Shown here piece by piece: positions 1 to 7,909 of a stretch of 45,550 nucleotides of DNA. How positions within the stretch are numbered: the first letter of the stretch is position 1; every line of letters starts with the position of its first letter. A program made the translations under genes and the position numbers. The notes beneath the pieces were generated by a model. The model saw nothing but the letters and a program-made list of their open reading frames with translations. It was not told where the DNA came from and ran no database searches. Origin of the DNA: Promethearchaeota archaeon (GTDB taxonomy: Archaea; Asgardarchaeota; Lokiarchaeia; Sigyniarchaeales; SOKP01); NCBI GenBank assembly GCA_016839585.1, contig JAEOTZ010000065.1:1-45550 (forward strand), written 5' to 3'.

Positions 1-297
1 TAAAGTAGAATCAACATAATCAATTGTAGTCCCTGAAGTTCCTTCAAGCTCGTTTTCAAATCCAAAAGTTGCAGGGTAGTACCCACTCATCGGTCCTGTA
101 TAGGTTTTATTCTCAGGTGTAGTAATATTGATTTCTTGCCCACTGGTTCTAAGATTATAAAAATCAATTGAGTCATCTTGGCTTTCAATAATAGATTTAG
201 AATGTTTTAATGAGGTTAAAATTAGTGTAAAATTTATAGAAATAGTTAATAATAGGATTAGTACTAATAAAATCTCTGATTTAAAATATGATTTCAT
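1..297 (-). CDS. Secreted or surface protein, N-terminal part only
   Basis: An open frame runs from an ATG at 297 to the left edge of the window without a stop (99 codons). Residues 8-29 form one hydrophobic stretch after a short basic N-terminus (KSYFK...), which fits a signal peptide or membrane anchor. The exported part begins with a polar region and contains NLRTSGQEINITTPENK and then GYYPATFGFENE. From memory, similar TPENxTY...GYYPATYGFE segments start many Lokiarchaeial surface proteins that carry LamG-like (concanavalin A-like) domains. No catalytic motif is visible in the portion present. The gene is transcribed leftward, away from pheS. Exported location is fairly certain; the family is a guess. 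Confidence 0.7.
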   Translation of the reverse strand, partial: MKSYFKSEILLVLILLLTISINFTLILTSLKHSKSIIESQDDSIDFYNLRTSGQEINITTPENKTYTGPMSGYYPATFGFENELEGTSGTTIDYVDSTL

Positions 298-480
298 ATT
301 AATATCAATTCTGGACTTTTTTTAAGTTAAATATACAAATATTTATAAGTTAGTTATATATTTAAATATAATTTATAGCAGATTAAATTTCAATCTCTCT
401 CCAAGATTCATATGTAGATTTATTTTCTCCTAAAAATAATATGAATTTATCTTTTAAAACTATAAAATTTTAATCTAATT

Positions 481-681
481 CAAGATAGGACTATTTTAAG
501 CCTAATTTTCCGTGAAAGGTTTAAATAGGGTTAAGATTTAGAATATATATAACGAAAAATTTAATTAATTAAATTTAGAACCATGACGATTGAGCTAAAA
601 AAACAAGTTATTGATATTTTGAAAATTCTCCAAGAAAAGGATATTGAAATTGAAGCATCAAAATTAGCAGATAAACTTAAT
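481..681 (+). repeat. Diverged direct repeat of the pheS promoter and 5' end
   Basis: This stretch matches 1193..1393 without gaps at an offset of 712 bases. It covers the upstream region (weaker similarity before 511), the BRE/TATA box (511..530 against 1223..1242), the leader, the start codon (583 against 1295) and about 33 codons of pheS. In the coding part I count seven differences over about 99 bases, mostly at third codon positions. That pattern suggests an old duplication of a once-translated sequence rather than a very recent copy or an assembly duplicate. Similarity stops abruptly near 681, where a different gene fragment begins. Confidence 0.85.
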
Positions 682-696
682 TCATTACAACAATAG
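583..696 (+). pseudogene. Truncated second copy of pheS, first ~33 codons
   Basis: ATG at 583 opens a 37-codon frame ending at TAG 694..696. Its first 33 residues (MTIELKKQVIDILKILQEKD onward) are nearly identical to the N-terminus of the intact PheS encoded at 1295; the differences I see are T2 for S2 and K31 for E31. The match covers only the first winged-helix segment of PheS; the synthetase core is absent. The last four codons belong to the neighbouring fragment read in another frame. It keeps a good promoter (511..530), so it may still be transcribed. I take it as a gene remnant, but a short translated peptide cannot be excluded. Confidence 0.75.
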
Positions 697-923
697 CAGA
701 TATTAATAGAGTCAAAATTATTGAATTAAATGATATATATGGACCGCCCATCAATGAGCCTGATTATGATGGAATAGTCGTTAGTCAGGAAACTTATAAA
801 GTAGCTGTAAAAATTAACGAGATTAGGGAGAATAAGGGATTTAAACCTTTAATAATTATTGTTATATCGATAATAAAGGATGAAAATAACCAAAAAATTA
901 GTTCTACTTCTATTAGAGAGTAA
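684..923 (+). pseudogene. 3' fragment of archaeal phosphopantetheine adenylyltransferase (CoaD-like)
   Basis: A frame without a start codon, offset from the pheS fragment, runs to TAA 921..923. It encodes about 79 residues resembling the C-terminal half of archaeal phosphopantetheine adenylyltransferase, which transfers AMP to 4'-phosphopantetheine in CoA synthesis. Recognisable pieces in order are IIELNDIYGPPINEPDYDGI, then VVSQETYKVAVKINEIRE, then the KISSTSIRE end that carries the ATP-binding ISS motif of this nucleotidyltransferase family. The N-terminal half with the HxGH signature is missing and is replaced by the pheS fragment. There is no sign of frameshifts inside the fragment, so the truncation may not be very old. 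The identification is from motif recall, not alignment. Confidence 0.65.
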
Positions 924-1222
924 CTTTTATAATAAAATTTTTTAGTTAGAATTAATATATTCAATTATAAATAAATGAATACTTGAGTAGAGTAAAGTAT
1001 GAGTTCTTATATAGATAATATGTGTATAAAGTATAAACTCAATCAAGATTCATTTTTCTTTGATGTTTTTATTCTGCCAAGGTAATAATTAAATAGATTT
1101 GATGTTATTTCCTTGGCTGTGGAATTAATTTTAGATTCTTATTAAAAAATAGTGTTATATACTTCTTTTTATTGTATATTATTACTCTAATTCATGATAG
1201 AGCGATTTACAGCGAGTTTTTC
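924..1222. other. Noncoding spacer, nothing recognised
   Basis: About 300 AT-rich bases lie between the coaD-like fragment and the pheS promoter. I see no open frame of useful size, no tRNA-like fold and no clear repeat other than the weak upstream edge of the 481/1193 duplication. Confidence 0.5.
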
Positions 1223-1242
1223 CACGAAAGATTTAAATAGAT
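1223..1242 (+). promoter_or_regulatory. BRE/TATA promoter of pheS
   Basis: CACGAAAGATTTAAATAGAT contains a purine-rich BRE (CGAAAG) directly before an archaeal TATA box (TTTAAATA). The expected start of transcription, about 25 bases on, falls near 1262, giving a leader of some 30 bases before the ATG at 1295. The same element occurs at 511..530 in the duplicated copy, and its conservation there supports its function. Confidence 0.7.
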
Positions 1243-1294
1243 TAAATATTTAAAATATATATAACGAAAAATATAATTAATTTAATTTAGAACC

Positions 1295-2836
1295 ATGAGT
1301 ATTGAGCTAAAAAAACAAGTTATTGATATTTTGAAAATTCTTCAAGAAAAAGATATTGAAATAGAGGCATCAAAATTAGCAGATGAACTTAATGTTGATT
1401 ATATTGTACTCATGTCTGCTATAAATGATTTAATTGATAATAACTTAGGAGGATTTAGAGAAGAAGAAATGTATCAAGTTTCTTTAAGTCAAGAAGGGTT
1501 AACTTATTTGGAAAAAGGATTACCAGAACGTCAAATTCTTCAAATATTATTAAAAAATGAGATTAAAGAAATTAATTTAGATGATTTGAGGGCAGAAGCT
1601 AAATTAGATGAAAATCTTTTTTATGTTGGCATTTCTAATTTAAAAAAAAATAAATGGGTTACCCAAAGTAAAGCTACGGGGGAAAATAAAATTTTTCTTA
1701 TTGCTGAAGAATTTCCTGAAACACAATTAGAAAAATTTCTTAAGAAATTCGAGAGTAATGAAATAGTCGATTATTCTATTTTATCAAAAGAGGAATTAAT
1801 GCAATTTGATGTTTTAAACAAAAGGAAATTGATGAACAAGGTTCGTAAAACTCAAAGAATTATTTATTTAACAAAAAAAGGTAAATCTATCCCAATTTCT
1901 GAAATCCAAGAATTAAAACAAGTTAGCAAAATCACTTCTGAGATGCTAAGTTCTGGAACTTGGAAAAAATACAATTTGAAACCTTTTGATGTCACTAAAC
2001 CAGGTCCGTTATTAAAAGCAGGAAAAATTCATCCATTAGTAAATTTAATTAATGAAATACGAGAAATATTTTTATCAATGGGTTTTATAGAAATAAGGGG
2101 TCCGATTATAGAAAGTGCTTTTTACAATTTCGATGCTTTATTTCAACCACAAGATCACCCTGCAAGAGAATTACAAGATACATTTTATTTAAATAATCCA
2201 AAAGTTGCAAAGTTGCCAGAAAAGGATAGAGTTTTAGCTGTGAAAAAAACTCATGAAAATGGTGGTGATAGTGGATCTATTGGATGGGGGTACGAATGGG
2301 ATGAAAACATCGCAAAGAAAACGGTATTAAGACCCCATACTACAGCCACAACTATGAGAAGATTAGCCCAATTTTATAGAAACAACGAAAAAGTACCAGT
2401 AAAAGTATTTTGTGTGGATAGGGTATTTCGAAATGAAAAACTTGATAAATCTCATTTAGCAGAATTTACCCAAGTAGAAGGGATTGTAATTGATGATAAC
2501 GTTACTCTATGTGATTTAATTGGATTATTATCGGAATTCTATAGAAAAATGGGTTTTAAGAAGATAGTTACTCGACCAGGATTCTTTCCTTATACAGAAC
2601 CTAGTATGGAAGTTTCGGTATATTATGATAAATTAGATGAATGGTTAGAAATGGGAGGCTCAGGAATTTTTCGACCAGAAGTTACTTATCCATGGGGAAT
2701 TAAAGAACCTACACGTGTATTAGCCTGGGGTCAAGGTCTTGAAAGAATAGCAATGCTGTATTATGATCGAACAGATATTAGAGATTTTTATATTAATCCA
2801 ATTAAATGGTTGAGAGAGCAATCATATCTTAAATGA
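1295..2836 (+). CDS. pheS: Phenylalanine--tRNA ligase alpha subunit
   Basis: The catalytic subunit of the heterotetrameric class II synthetase that charges tRNA-Phe in the cytoplasm. The 513-residue length fits the archaeal/eukaryal form, with N-terminal winged-helix tRNA-binding domains (about residues 1-220) before the core. Motif 1 lies near 255-300 (MGFIEIRGPIIES, then HPARELQDTFYL at 288-299), motif 2 is VDRVFRNEKLDKSHLAEF at 374-391, and motif 3 is GQGLERIAMLYYDRTDIRDF at 479-498. The region GGSGIFRPEV (454-463) is the usual active-site loop. It has its own BRE/TATA promoter and is followed 9 bases later by pheT, whose Shine-Dalgarno overlaps the pheS stop. A 5' fragment of a second copy lies 712 bases upstream. 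Confidence 0.97.
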   Translation: MSIELKKQVIDILKILQEKDIEIEASKLADELNVDYIVLMSAINDLIDNNLGGFREEEMYQVSLSQEGLTYLEKGLPERQILQILLKNEIKEINLDDLRAEAKLDENLFYVGISNLKKNKWVTQSKATGENKIFLIAEEFPETQLEKFLKKFESNEIVDYSILSKEELMQFDVLNKRKLMNKVRKTQRIIYLTKKGKSIPISEIQELKQVSKITSEMLSSGTWKKYNLKPFDVTKPGPLLKAGKIHPLVNLINEIREIFLSMGFIEIRGPIIESAFYNFDALFQPQDHPARELQDTFYLNNPKVAKLPEKDRVLAVKKTHENGGDSGSIGWGYEWDENIAKKTVLRPHTTATTMRRLAQFYRNNEKVPVKVFCVDRVFRNEKLDKSHLAEFTQVEGIVIDDNVTLCDLIGLLSEFYRKMGFKKIVTRPGFFPYTEPSMEVSVYYDKLDEWLEMGGSGIFRPEVTYPWGIKEPTRVLAWGQGLERIAMLYYDRTDIRDFYINPIKWLREQSYLK

Positions 2837-2845
2837 GGTGATAAA

Positions 2846-4522
2846 ATGCCTACTATTGAATTAAAAATTGAAAGATTAGAAAGGTTAGTTGGAAAGAAAT
2901 TAGACTTAAAAGAATTAGAATACGATTTACAATGGATAGGATTAGATTTAGAAGATACTAACGTAGAAGAACAAAAAGTTAAGGTAGAATATAATCCCAA
3001 TAGACCTGATTATTCGAGTCCGGAGGGAATTGCTAGGGCACTTAAAGGATATTATGAGCTCGAACTAGGAATTCCCTCATACGAAGTTAGACCAGGAGAA
3101 ATTACACTCAATGTAGATCCTAGTGTAAAAAAAGTTAGACCATATATAGTCTGTGGAGTTATTCGAGATATTGATTTAGATGAGGATGAGGTTGCTACTT
3201 TAATGAATATACAAGAACACTTACATTGGGCAGTAGGAAGAGACAGAAGAAAGGTTGCTATTGGAGTTCATGATTTAGATAAAATTATACCTCCTTATAG
3301 GTATACAGCAGTAAAGCCAGATTCAGTTAGTTTCATACCTCTACATGGAGATGGATATCCTATGAATTTGGAAGAGATTTTGCTATTGCATGATAAAGGT
3401 ATTGAATATGCCCATATTTTAGAAGGGAAAGACGTTTATCCTATAATTTTTGATAATAACGATGAAGTTCTTTCATTTCCACCGATTATAAATGGTGTAC
3501 TTACTACTGTTACAAATGATACAGAAAATTTGTTTTTGGATTTAACAGGTACTGATTTTAAAGCAGTGAATTTAGCATTGAATATTTTATCAACAACGTT
3601 ATCAGATATGGGAACAAAAATAGAAAGCGTAAAAGTAAATTATCAAGGAGGAAAAGAAATTATCACTCCTAATCTAAATCCCAAAAAATGGGAAGTAAAA
3701 AAGGGTTATATAAATGATATTATTGGCTTAGAATTATCATTGACAGAAATGTTAAAATGCTTTCAAAAGATTAGAATGGATGCTAAGAAATCTAAAAAGA
3801 ATGGCTACTTAGATATCTGGGTTCCGGCATACCGAGGAGACATAATGCATCCAGTAGATTTTACTGAAGAATGTGCTATTGGTTATGGATATTTTAATTT
3901 GCCACTTACAATTAGGGAAGGTGGTGTAGGAGCATATCATCCTATCCAAGATTTTTCAAGTAAAATAAGAAAAATTATGATAGGGGCAGGATATTTAGAA
4001 ATCCTTAATTTTATCCTAACAAGTTCTGAAAAACAATATGATTTTATGAAGCAAAATTATGATAAAACAAATATAGTTGAAATTGCTAATCCAGTTTCAA
4101 AAGAATACAATACAACGAGGAAGAAATTATTACCTCAACTAATGGATACACTGCTTTTAAACAGATCTGAAGAAAAGCCAATAAGGATTTTTGAAGTGGG
4201 AGATATAATATTATTGGACCCTGATGAGGAAACGGGTACTAAAAGGGAAGTTCATCTTTCTGCCGCTTCCTACCATGAAGAAGCTGATTTTACAGAGATT
4301 AGATCTACTTTAGACTTTATAATGATCTCACTTGGATATGAAAACGATTTTGAAATAAAACCTAATAAGAATCTTAGCTATATAGATGGTCGTTATGGAG
4401 AGATTTATTTAAAGGGTAGTAAAGTAGGTGAGATAGGCGAAATTCATCCTGAAGTTTTACTCAACTTTAAATTGGAGTTTCCTGTTGCTGCTTTCGAATT
4501 AAATCTACAGGATTTTTTATAA
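2846..4522 (+). CDS. pheT: Phenylalanine--tRNA ligase beta subunit
   Basis: The non-catalytic subunit that pairs with PheS. At 558 residues it is the short archaeal/eukaryal type, lacking the long tRNA-anticodon-binding (FDX-ACB) extension of bacterial PheT. The N-terminus MPTIELKIERLERLVGKKLD and the YNPNRPDYSSPEGIARALKG segment (about 50-70) are typical of this group. The B3/B4 editing region follows (about 100-275), then a B5-like segment with PAYRGDIMHPVDFTEECAIGY (about 328-348). The final third carries the degenerate class II fold ending in GEIGEIHPEVL. The start is decided by GAGGTG at 2835..2840, six bases before the ATG and overlapping the pheS stop, so the two genes are translationally linked. 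Confidence 0.96.
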   Translation: MPTIELKIERLERLVGKKLDLKELEYDLQWIGLDLEDTNVEEQKVKVEYNPNRPDYSSPEGIARALKGYYELELGIPSYEVRPGEITLNVDPSVKKVRPYIVCGVIRDIDLDEDEVATLMNIQEHLHWAVGRDRRKVAIGVHDLDKIIPPYRYTAVKPDSVSFIPLHGDGYPMNLEEILLLHDKGIEYAHILEGKDVYPIIFDNNDEVLSFPPIINGVLTTVTNDTENLFLDLTGTDFKAVNLALNILSTTLSDMGTKIESVKVNYQGGKEIITPNLNPKKWEVKKGYINDIIGLELSLTEMLKCFQKIRMDAKKSKKNGYLDIWVPAYRGDIMHPVDFTEECAIGYGYFNLPLTIREGGVGAYHPIQDFSSKIRKIMIGAGYLEILNFILTSSEKQYDFMKQNYDKTNIVEIANPVSKEYNTTRKKLLPQLMDTLLLNRSEEKPIRIFEVGDIILLDPDEETGTKREVHLSAASYHEEADFTEIRSTLDFIMISLGYENDFEIKPNKNLSYIDGRYGEIYLKGSKVGEIGEIHPEVLLNFKLEFPVAAFELNLQDFL

Positions 4523-4552
4523 TTTATTTTTAAACAACTATTATTTATTATT

Positions 4553-5644
4553 ATGGAAGAGAATACTAAACAATTAAAAGAATATAGGAAATTAATTGAT
4601 CAGATTGATAGTGAGATAATTGAACTGTTGAATAAAAGAGGTATAACGGTTTCTAAGATAGGAGAGATCAAAAAACTGTTAAATCTTGAAGTTTTTCAGC
4701 CCGAAAGAGAAAGAGAGATACTTGAAAGGATAAAATCTCAATCAAAAATATTAAAACCAGAAAGTGTTAAGGCAATATGGAAGGAAATTTTGAGTGCCAG
4801 TAGATCAATTCAAGGGGTTATTCCAAAAGTCGGATATCTAGGCCCTAAAGGAACATTTACGCATCAAGCAGCTCTTGAATTTTTTCCTAAAGCAGGTACA
4901 GAATTTGTTCCCTATAATACTATTTCAGAGATTTTTATAAATATTGAAAAAGAAAATATAGAATTCGGGGTAATTCCTATTGAAAACAGTCTTCAAGGAA
5001 CAGTTAGAGAGACTCTTGATTTATTAATCGATAAAGATCTTGTTATATATGGAGAAATTGAGCTTCGAATTATTCAAAATTTAATCTCATTAGAAAAATC
5101 CAATTTATCAAGGATTAGAACTATTTTATCCCACCCTCAAGCTTTTGCTCAAACAAGAAACTGGATTAAAGCAAATATTCCAACAGCAGATATAATAGAT
5201 GTTAATTCTACAGCAGAGGCAGTTCGTAGAGTTAAGGAATTAAATAGCGAATCTTATGCCGCGATTGGTACGGAATTTGCAAGTGATGTTTATGGATTGA
5301 AAATCTTACACTCAAAAATCGAGGATAATTTATTAAATTCTACAAGATTCCTTATAATTTCGAAGAAAGAGAATATTGAAAAAGAAGGCAAAATTAAGAC
5401 ATCAATATTATTTGTTACCCGACATATTCCAGGAGCTTTATACAGAGTATTAAAACTTTATGCTGATGCAGAAATTAATTTGCTTAAAATTGAGTCACGT
5501 CCTCGTAGAAGAGGACGTTGGGAGTATATTTTTATTATGGATTTTGAAGGAGATAAGGATAATCCAAAGGTAAAGAAAGTTTTAGAAAACATGAATGAAA
5601 TTGTGATATGGAATAAAATTTTAGGATCATATCCTATGACTTAA
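4553..5644 (+). CDS. pheA: Chorismate mutase-prephenate dehydratase fusion with ACT domain
   Basis: A bifunctional enzyme of phenylalanine synthesis that converts chorismate to prephenate and then to phenylpyruvate. Residues 1-88 are an AroQ-type chorismate mutase (IDQIDSEIIELLNKRG at 15-30). Residues 91-272 are prephenate dehydratase, starting VGYLGPKGTFTHQAAL, with IPIENSLQGTV at 141-151 and the catalytic NSTRF at 262-266. Residues 283-360 form an ACT domain with GALYRVL (294-300) and ESRP (314-317), the phenylalanine-binding motifs that give feedback inhibition. The total of 363 residues is normal for a P-protein. It begins 30 bases after pheT, so synthesis and charging of phenylalanine may share a transcript. 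No clear Shine-Dalgarno precedes the ATG. Confidence 0.95.
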   Translation: MEENTKQLKEYRKLIDQIDSEIIELLNKRGITVSKIGEIKKLLNLEVFQPEREREILERIKSQSKILKPESVKAIWKEILSASRSIQGVIPKVGYLGPKGTFTHQAALEFFPKAGTEFVPYNTISEIFINIEKENIEFGVIPIENSLQGTVRETLDLLIDKDLVIYGEIELRIIQNLISLEKSNLSRIRTILSHPQAFAQTRNWIKANIPTADIIDVNSTAEAVRRVKELNSESYAAIGTEFASDVYGLKILHSKIEDNLLNSTRFLIISKKENIEKEGKIKTSILFVTRHIPGALYRVLKLYADAEINLLKIESRPRRRGRWEYIFIMDFEGDKDNPKVKKVLENMNEIVIWNKILGSYPMT

Positions 5645-5801
5645 ATGTTTATTTTCGGCTTTTTTATATGTTTTATACTATGTTATTTTCACATTCCTAA
5701 AAGTATATTAATAATACTTATTTTAAATAAGGTATAAAAAATAATTTATACTAATTAGATTTAACAGAATATACAATTGACAAAAATCTGGTTCGGTTCA
5801 T

Positions 5802-6530
5802 ATGCTTGGAAAAGTAAGGTTTGACGGACGAAAATTTGACGAAATGAGAAAAACAACGATAGAACGGAATTATCTTAAGTACCCAGAAGGGTCCGTTTTG
5901 ATTACTCAAGGTGCAACGAAAATAATTATTACAGCTTCAGTTGTGGATTATGTTCCACGATTTTTAGCTGATACTGGAACAGGATGGATAACAGCAGAAT
6001 ATAATATGCTACCAAGAGCAACACAAGTACGAAATTCAAGAGAAAGAGATAGACAGAGGATAAAAGGAAGAACACACGAAATACAAAGGTTAATCGGTCG
6101 GAGTATGCGTGCTGCTTTTAATTATGAAAAATTAGGAGAACGTACAATCAATATTGACTGTGATGTTATACAAGCAGATGGAGGTACGAGATGTGCATCA
6201 ATAACTGGGGCTTTTATAGCTGTTTTTGATGCAATAAATTATCTGTATAATGAACAGATAATTCATGAATTTCCGGACTATAAAGTTACAGCAGCAATTT
6301 CATTAGGCATAAAAAATGATCAAGTTATACTAGATCTTAATTATAGTGAAGATTCTAAGGTAGATGTTGATTTTAACTTAGTATTAAATGAAGATTCAGA
6401 ATTTATAGAAATTCAAGGTACGGCAGAAAGGGCTACTTTTAACAAAGATAAATTAAATGAAGTATTAGAGTTAGGACAGAAAGGCATTATGCAACTAATT
6501 GATATACAGAAAAAGGAATTAAATTTATAA
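5802..6530 (+). CDS. rph: RNase PH, bacterial type
   Basis: A phosphorolytic 3'-5' exoribonuclease; in bacteria it trims tRNA 3' ends. The whole 242-residue protein follows bacterial Rph: FDGRKFDEMRKTTIERNYLK (7-26), EGSVLITQGATKIIITASV, FLADTGTGWITAEYNMLPRA (54-73), GRTHEIQRLIGRSMRAAF (89-106), IDCDVIQADGGTRCASITGA (118-137), and a catalytic-site segment LDLNYSEDSKVDVDFN (178-193). These signatures differ from archaeal exosome subunits Rrp41/Rrp42 in length and in the ADGGTR context. It stands alone between pheA and the polysaccharide locus, with 157 bases upstream. Finding it in an archaeal genome is unusual and suggests acquisition from bacteria, or a lineage-specific family. Confidence 0.92.
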   Translation: MLGKVRFDGRKFDEMRKTTIERNYLKYPEGSVLITQGATKIIITASVVDYVPRFLADTGTGWITAEYNMLPRATQVRNSRERDRQRIKGRTHEIQRLIGRSMRAAFNYEKLGERTINIDCDVIQADGGTRCASITGAFIAVFDAINYLYNEQIIHEFPDYKVTAAISLGIKNDQVILDLNYSEDSKVDVDFNLVLNEDSEFIEIQGTAERATFNKDKLNEVLELGQKGIMQLIDIQKKELNL

Positions 6531-6651
6531 TTATATTTTTTTCATTTTATTTATTTCTAAATAAATTAAAGAGAACTAAGAAAAATAGAGTAATAATTTT
6601 ATTTTAGCTATAATTTTTTCTAATTAATTTCAAGATAATAGTAATTGATCT

Positions 6652-7887
6652 ATGATAAGTAATTTTATTTTTAATTTAATTCAAAGGGTATCTTTTATTA
6701 AGAAATATAGACTATATGATTTTTCTAAACAGATCATTTATCCATTTCTAATAAAAAACATTTCCAAATTATGGACGGATAGAATAGACGAAAAATTAAT
6801 TATTATGGGAGCTCATTATGGAGGTGCTTATTTAGACAATACAAAATACTTATTTGAATATTTGAATAAAAATTCGGATTATAATTTAGTTTGGATAGCA
6901 AAATTAAGAGACGTTGCAATAGAGATTAGAAAAAAGGGATATTCTGTTACTCCATTTTTTAGTTTTACGACAATTAAATTATTACGTAAAGCTAAATATA
7001 TTTTTATTTCTCATGGATTAGAAGATGTATTACCAATAAAATTTTCTCCAAAAACAACTATTCTATTCACTTGGCATGGAACTCCTATTAAGATAATAGA
7101 TAAAGATTTCGAAAAATCGTATATTTATAGCAAATGGAGTGATATTTTTCGTTTAAAATTGAAACATGATCAATATATTGATTATATATTAACTCCATCT
7201 GGAAATAAAAAAGAACGCGAAATATTGAGTAAAACTTTTAAAGTATCACCTAAAAAGATCCTTAGTTTAGGATATCCAAAATTAGATCTTTTATATAATC
7301 AGGATGAAAAATTTATTGCAAATTTAATTGAGAAATACGAGATTCCCAAAAATATAAAAAAAATTATTCTGTATTGCCCTACTTGGAGAGATGATTTCAA
7401 ATTAAATAACCCTTTTACTTCTTTAGATCTAAAGAAATTAAATGATTTACTTGAACAAACTGCTACTTTATTTCTTATCAAAGCTCATATGTTAGTGAAA
7501 GAAATTAATTTCGAAGATTATCATAATATTAGAATTGTTCCTAAAAATGCAAATATTGAAGAATTATATTTAATTACAAATGTTCTTATCACTGATTACT
7601 CATCAACAATGCTCGATTTTTCATTATTAAATAGACCAATTCTTTTATACCCTTATGATCTTAAAAACTACTCAAAAAATTGGGGTTTATTATATAATTT
7701 GGAAGATATTGCTCCTGGCCCTATTTTTTACAATGCTGAGGATTTAATAAATGGAATTAAAAATATAGATAAAATCGATAAGGAATATGAGGAAAAAAGA
7801 ATAAAAGTAAGAAATAGATTTAACAAATACAATGATGGTAAATCAACAGAAAGGCTTCTAAATTTTCTTGGAATTAAATATATATAA
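6652..7887 (+). CDS. CDP-glycerol glycerophosphotransferase family protein (TagB/TagF-like)
   Basis: This family moves glycerol-phosphate (or a related polyol-phosphate) from a CDP-activated donor to a membrane-linked acceptor, as in wall teichoic acid synthesis. The 411-residue protein shows the family's GT-B core: ISHGLEDV (119-126), FTWHGTPIK (139-147), LGYPKLDLLY (206-215), YCPTWRDDFK (241-250), KAHM (277-280), LITDYSSTMLDFSLL (312-326) and a C-terminal FNKYNDGKSTERLLNFL. The first 35 residues are basic and hydrophobic, consistent with peripheral membrane attachment. It opens the polysaccharide locus and runs convergently to the next SDR gene. The donor could be CDP-glycerol or another CDP-polyol; no cytidylyltransferase for glycerol is visible nearby. 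Confidence 0.85.
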   Translation: MISNFIFNLIQRVSFIKKYRLYDFSKQIIYPFLIKNISKLWTDRIDEKLIIMGAHYGGAYLDNTKYLFEYLNKNSDYNLVWIAKLRDVAIEIRKKGYSVTPFFSFTTIKLLRKAKYIFISHGLEDVLPIKFSPKTTILFTWHGTPIKIIDKDFEKSYIYSKWSDIFRLKLKHDQYIDYILTPSGNKKEREILSKTFKVSPKKILSLGYPKLDLLYNQDEKFIANLIEKYEIPKNIKKIILYCPTWRDDFKLNNPFTSLDLKKLNDLLEQTATLFLIKAHMLVKEINFEDYHNIRIVPKNANIEELYLITNVLITDYSSTMLDFSLLNRPILLYPYDLKNYSKNWGLLYNLEDIAPGPIFYNAEDLINGIKNIDKIDKEYEEKRIKVRNRFNKYNDGKSTERLLNFLGIKYI

Positions 7888-7909
7888 TTTAAGAAAGACT
7901 CAATCTTTT

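Noticed and set aside
583-696. The 37-codon pheS-like frame as a functional regulatory leader peptide
   Set aside because: Its sequence is explained by truncation of a duplicated pheS, and it is followed by an unrelated gene fragment; there is no Phe-rich run or attenuator hairpin.
2788-3000. Minus-strand 70-codon frame
   Set aside because: Lies opposite pheS/pheT, with composition of a reversed coding strand and no motif; a shadow frame.
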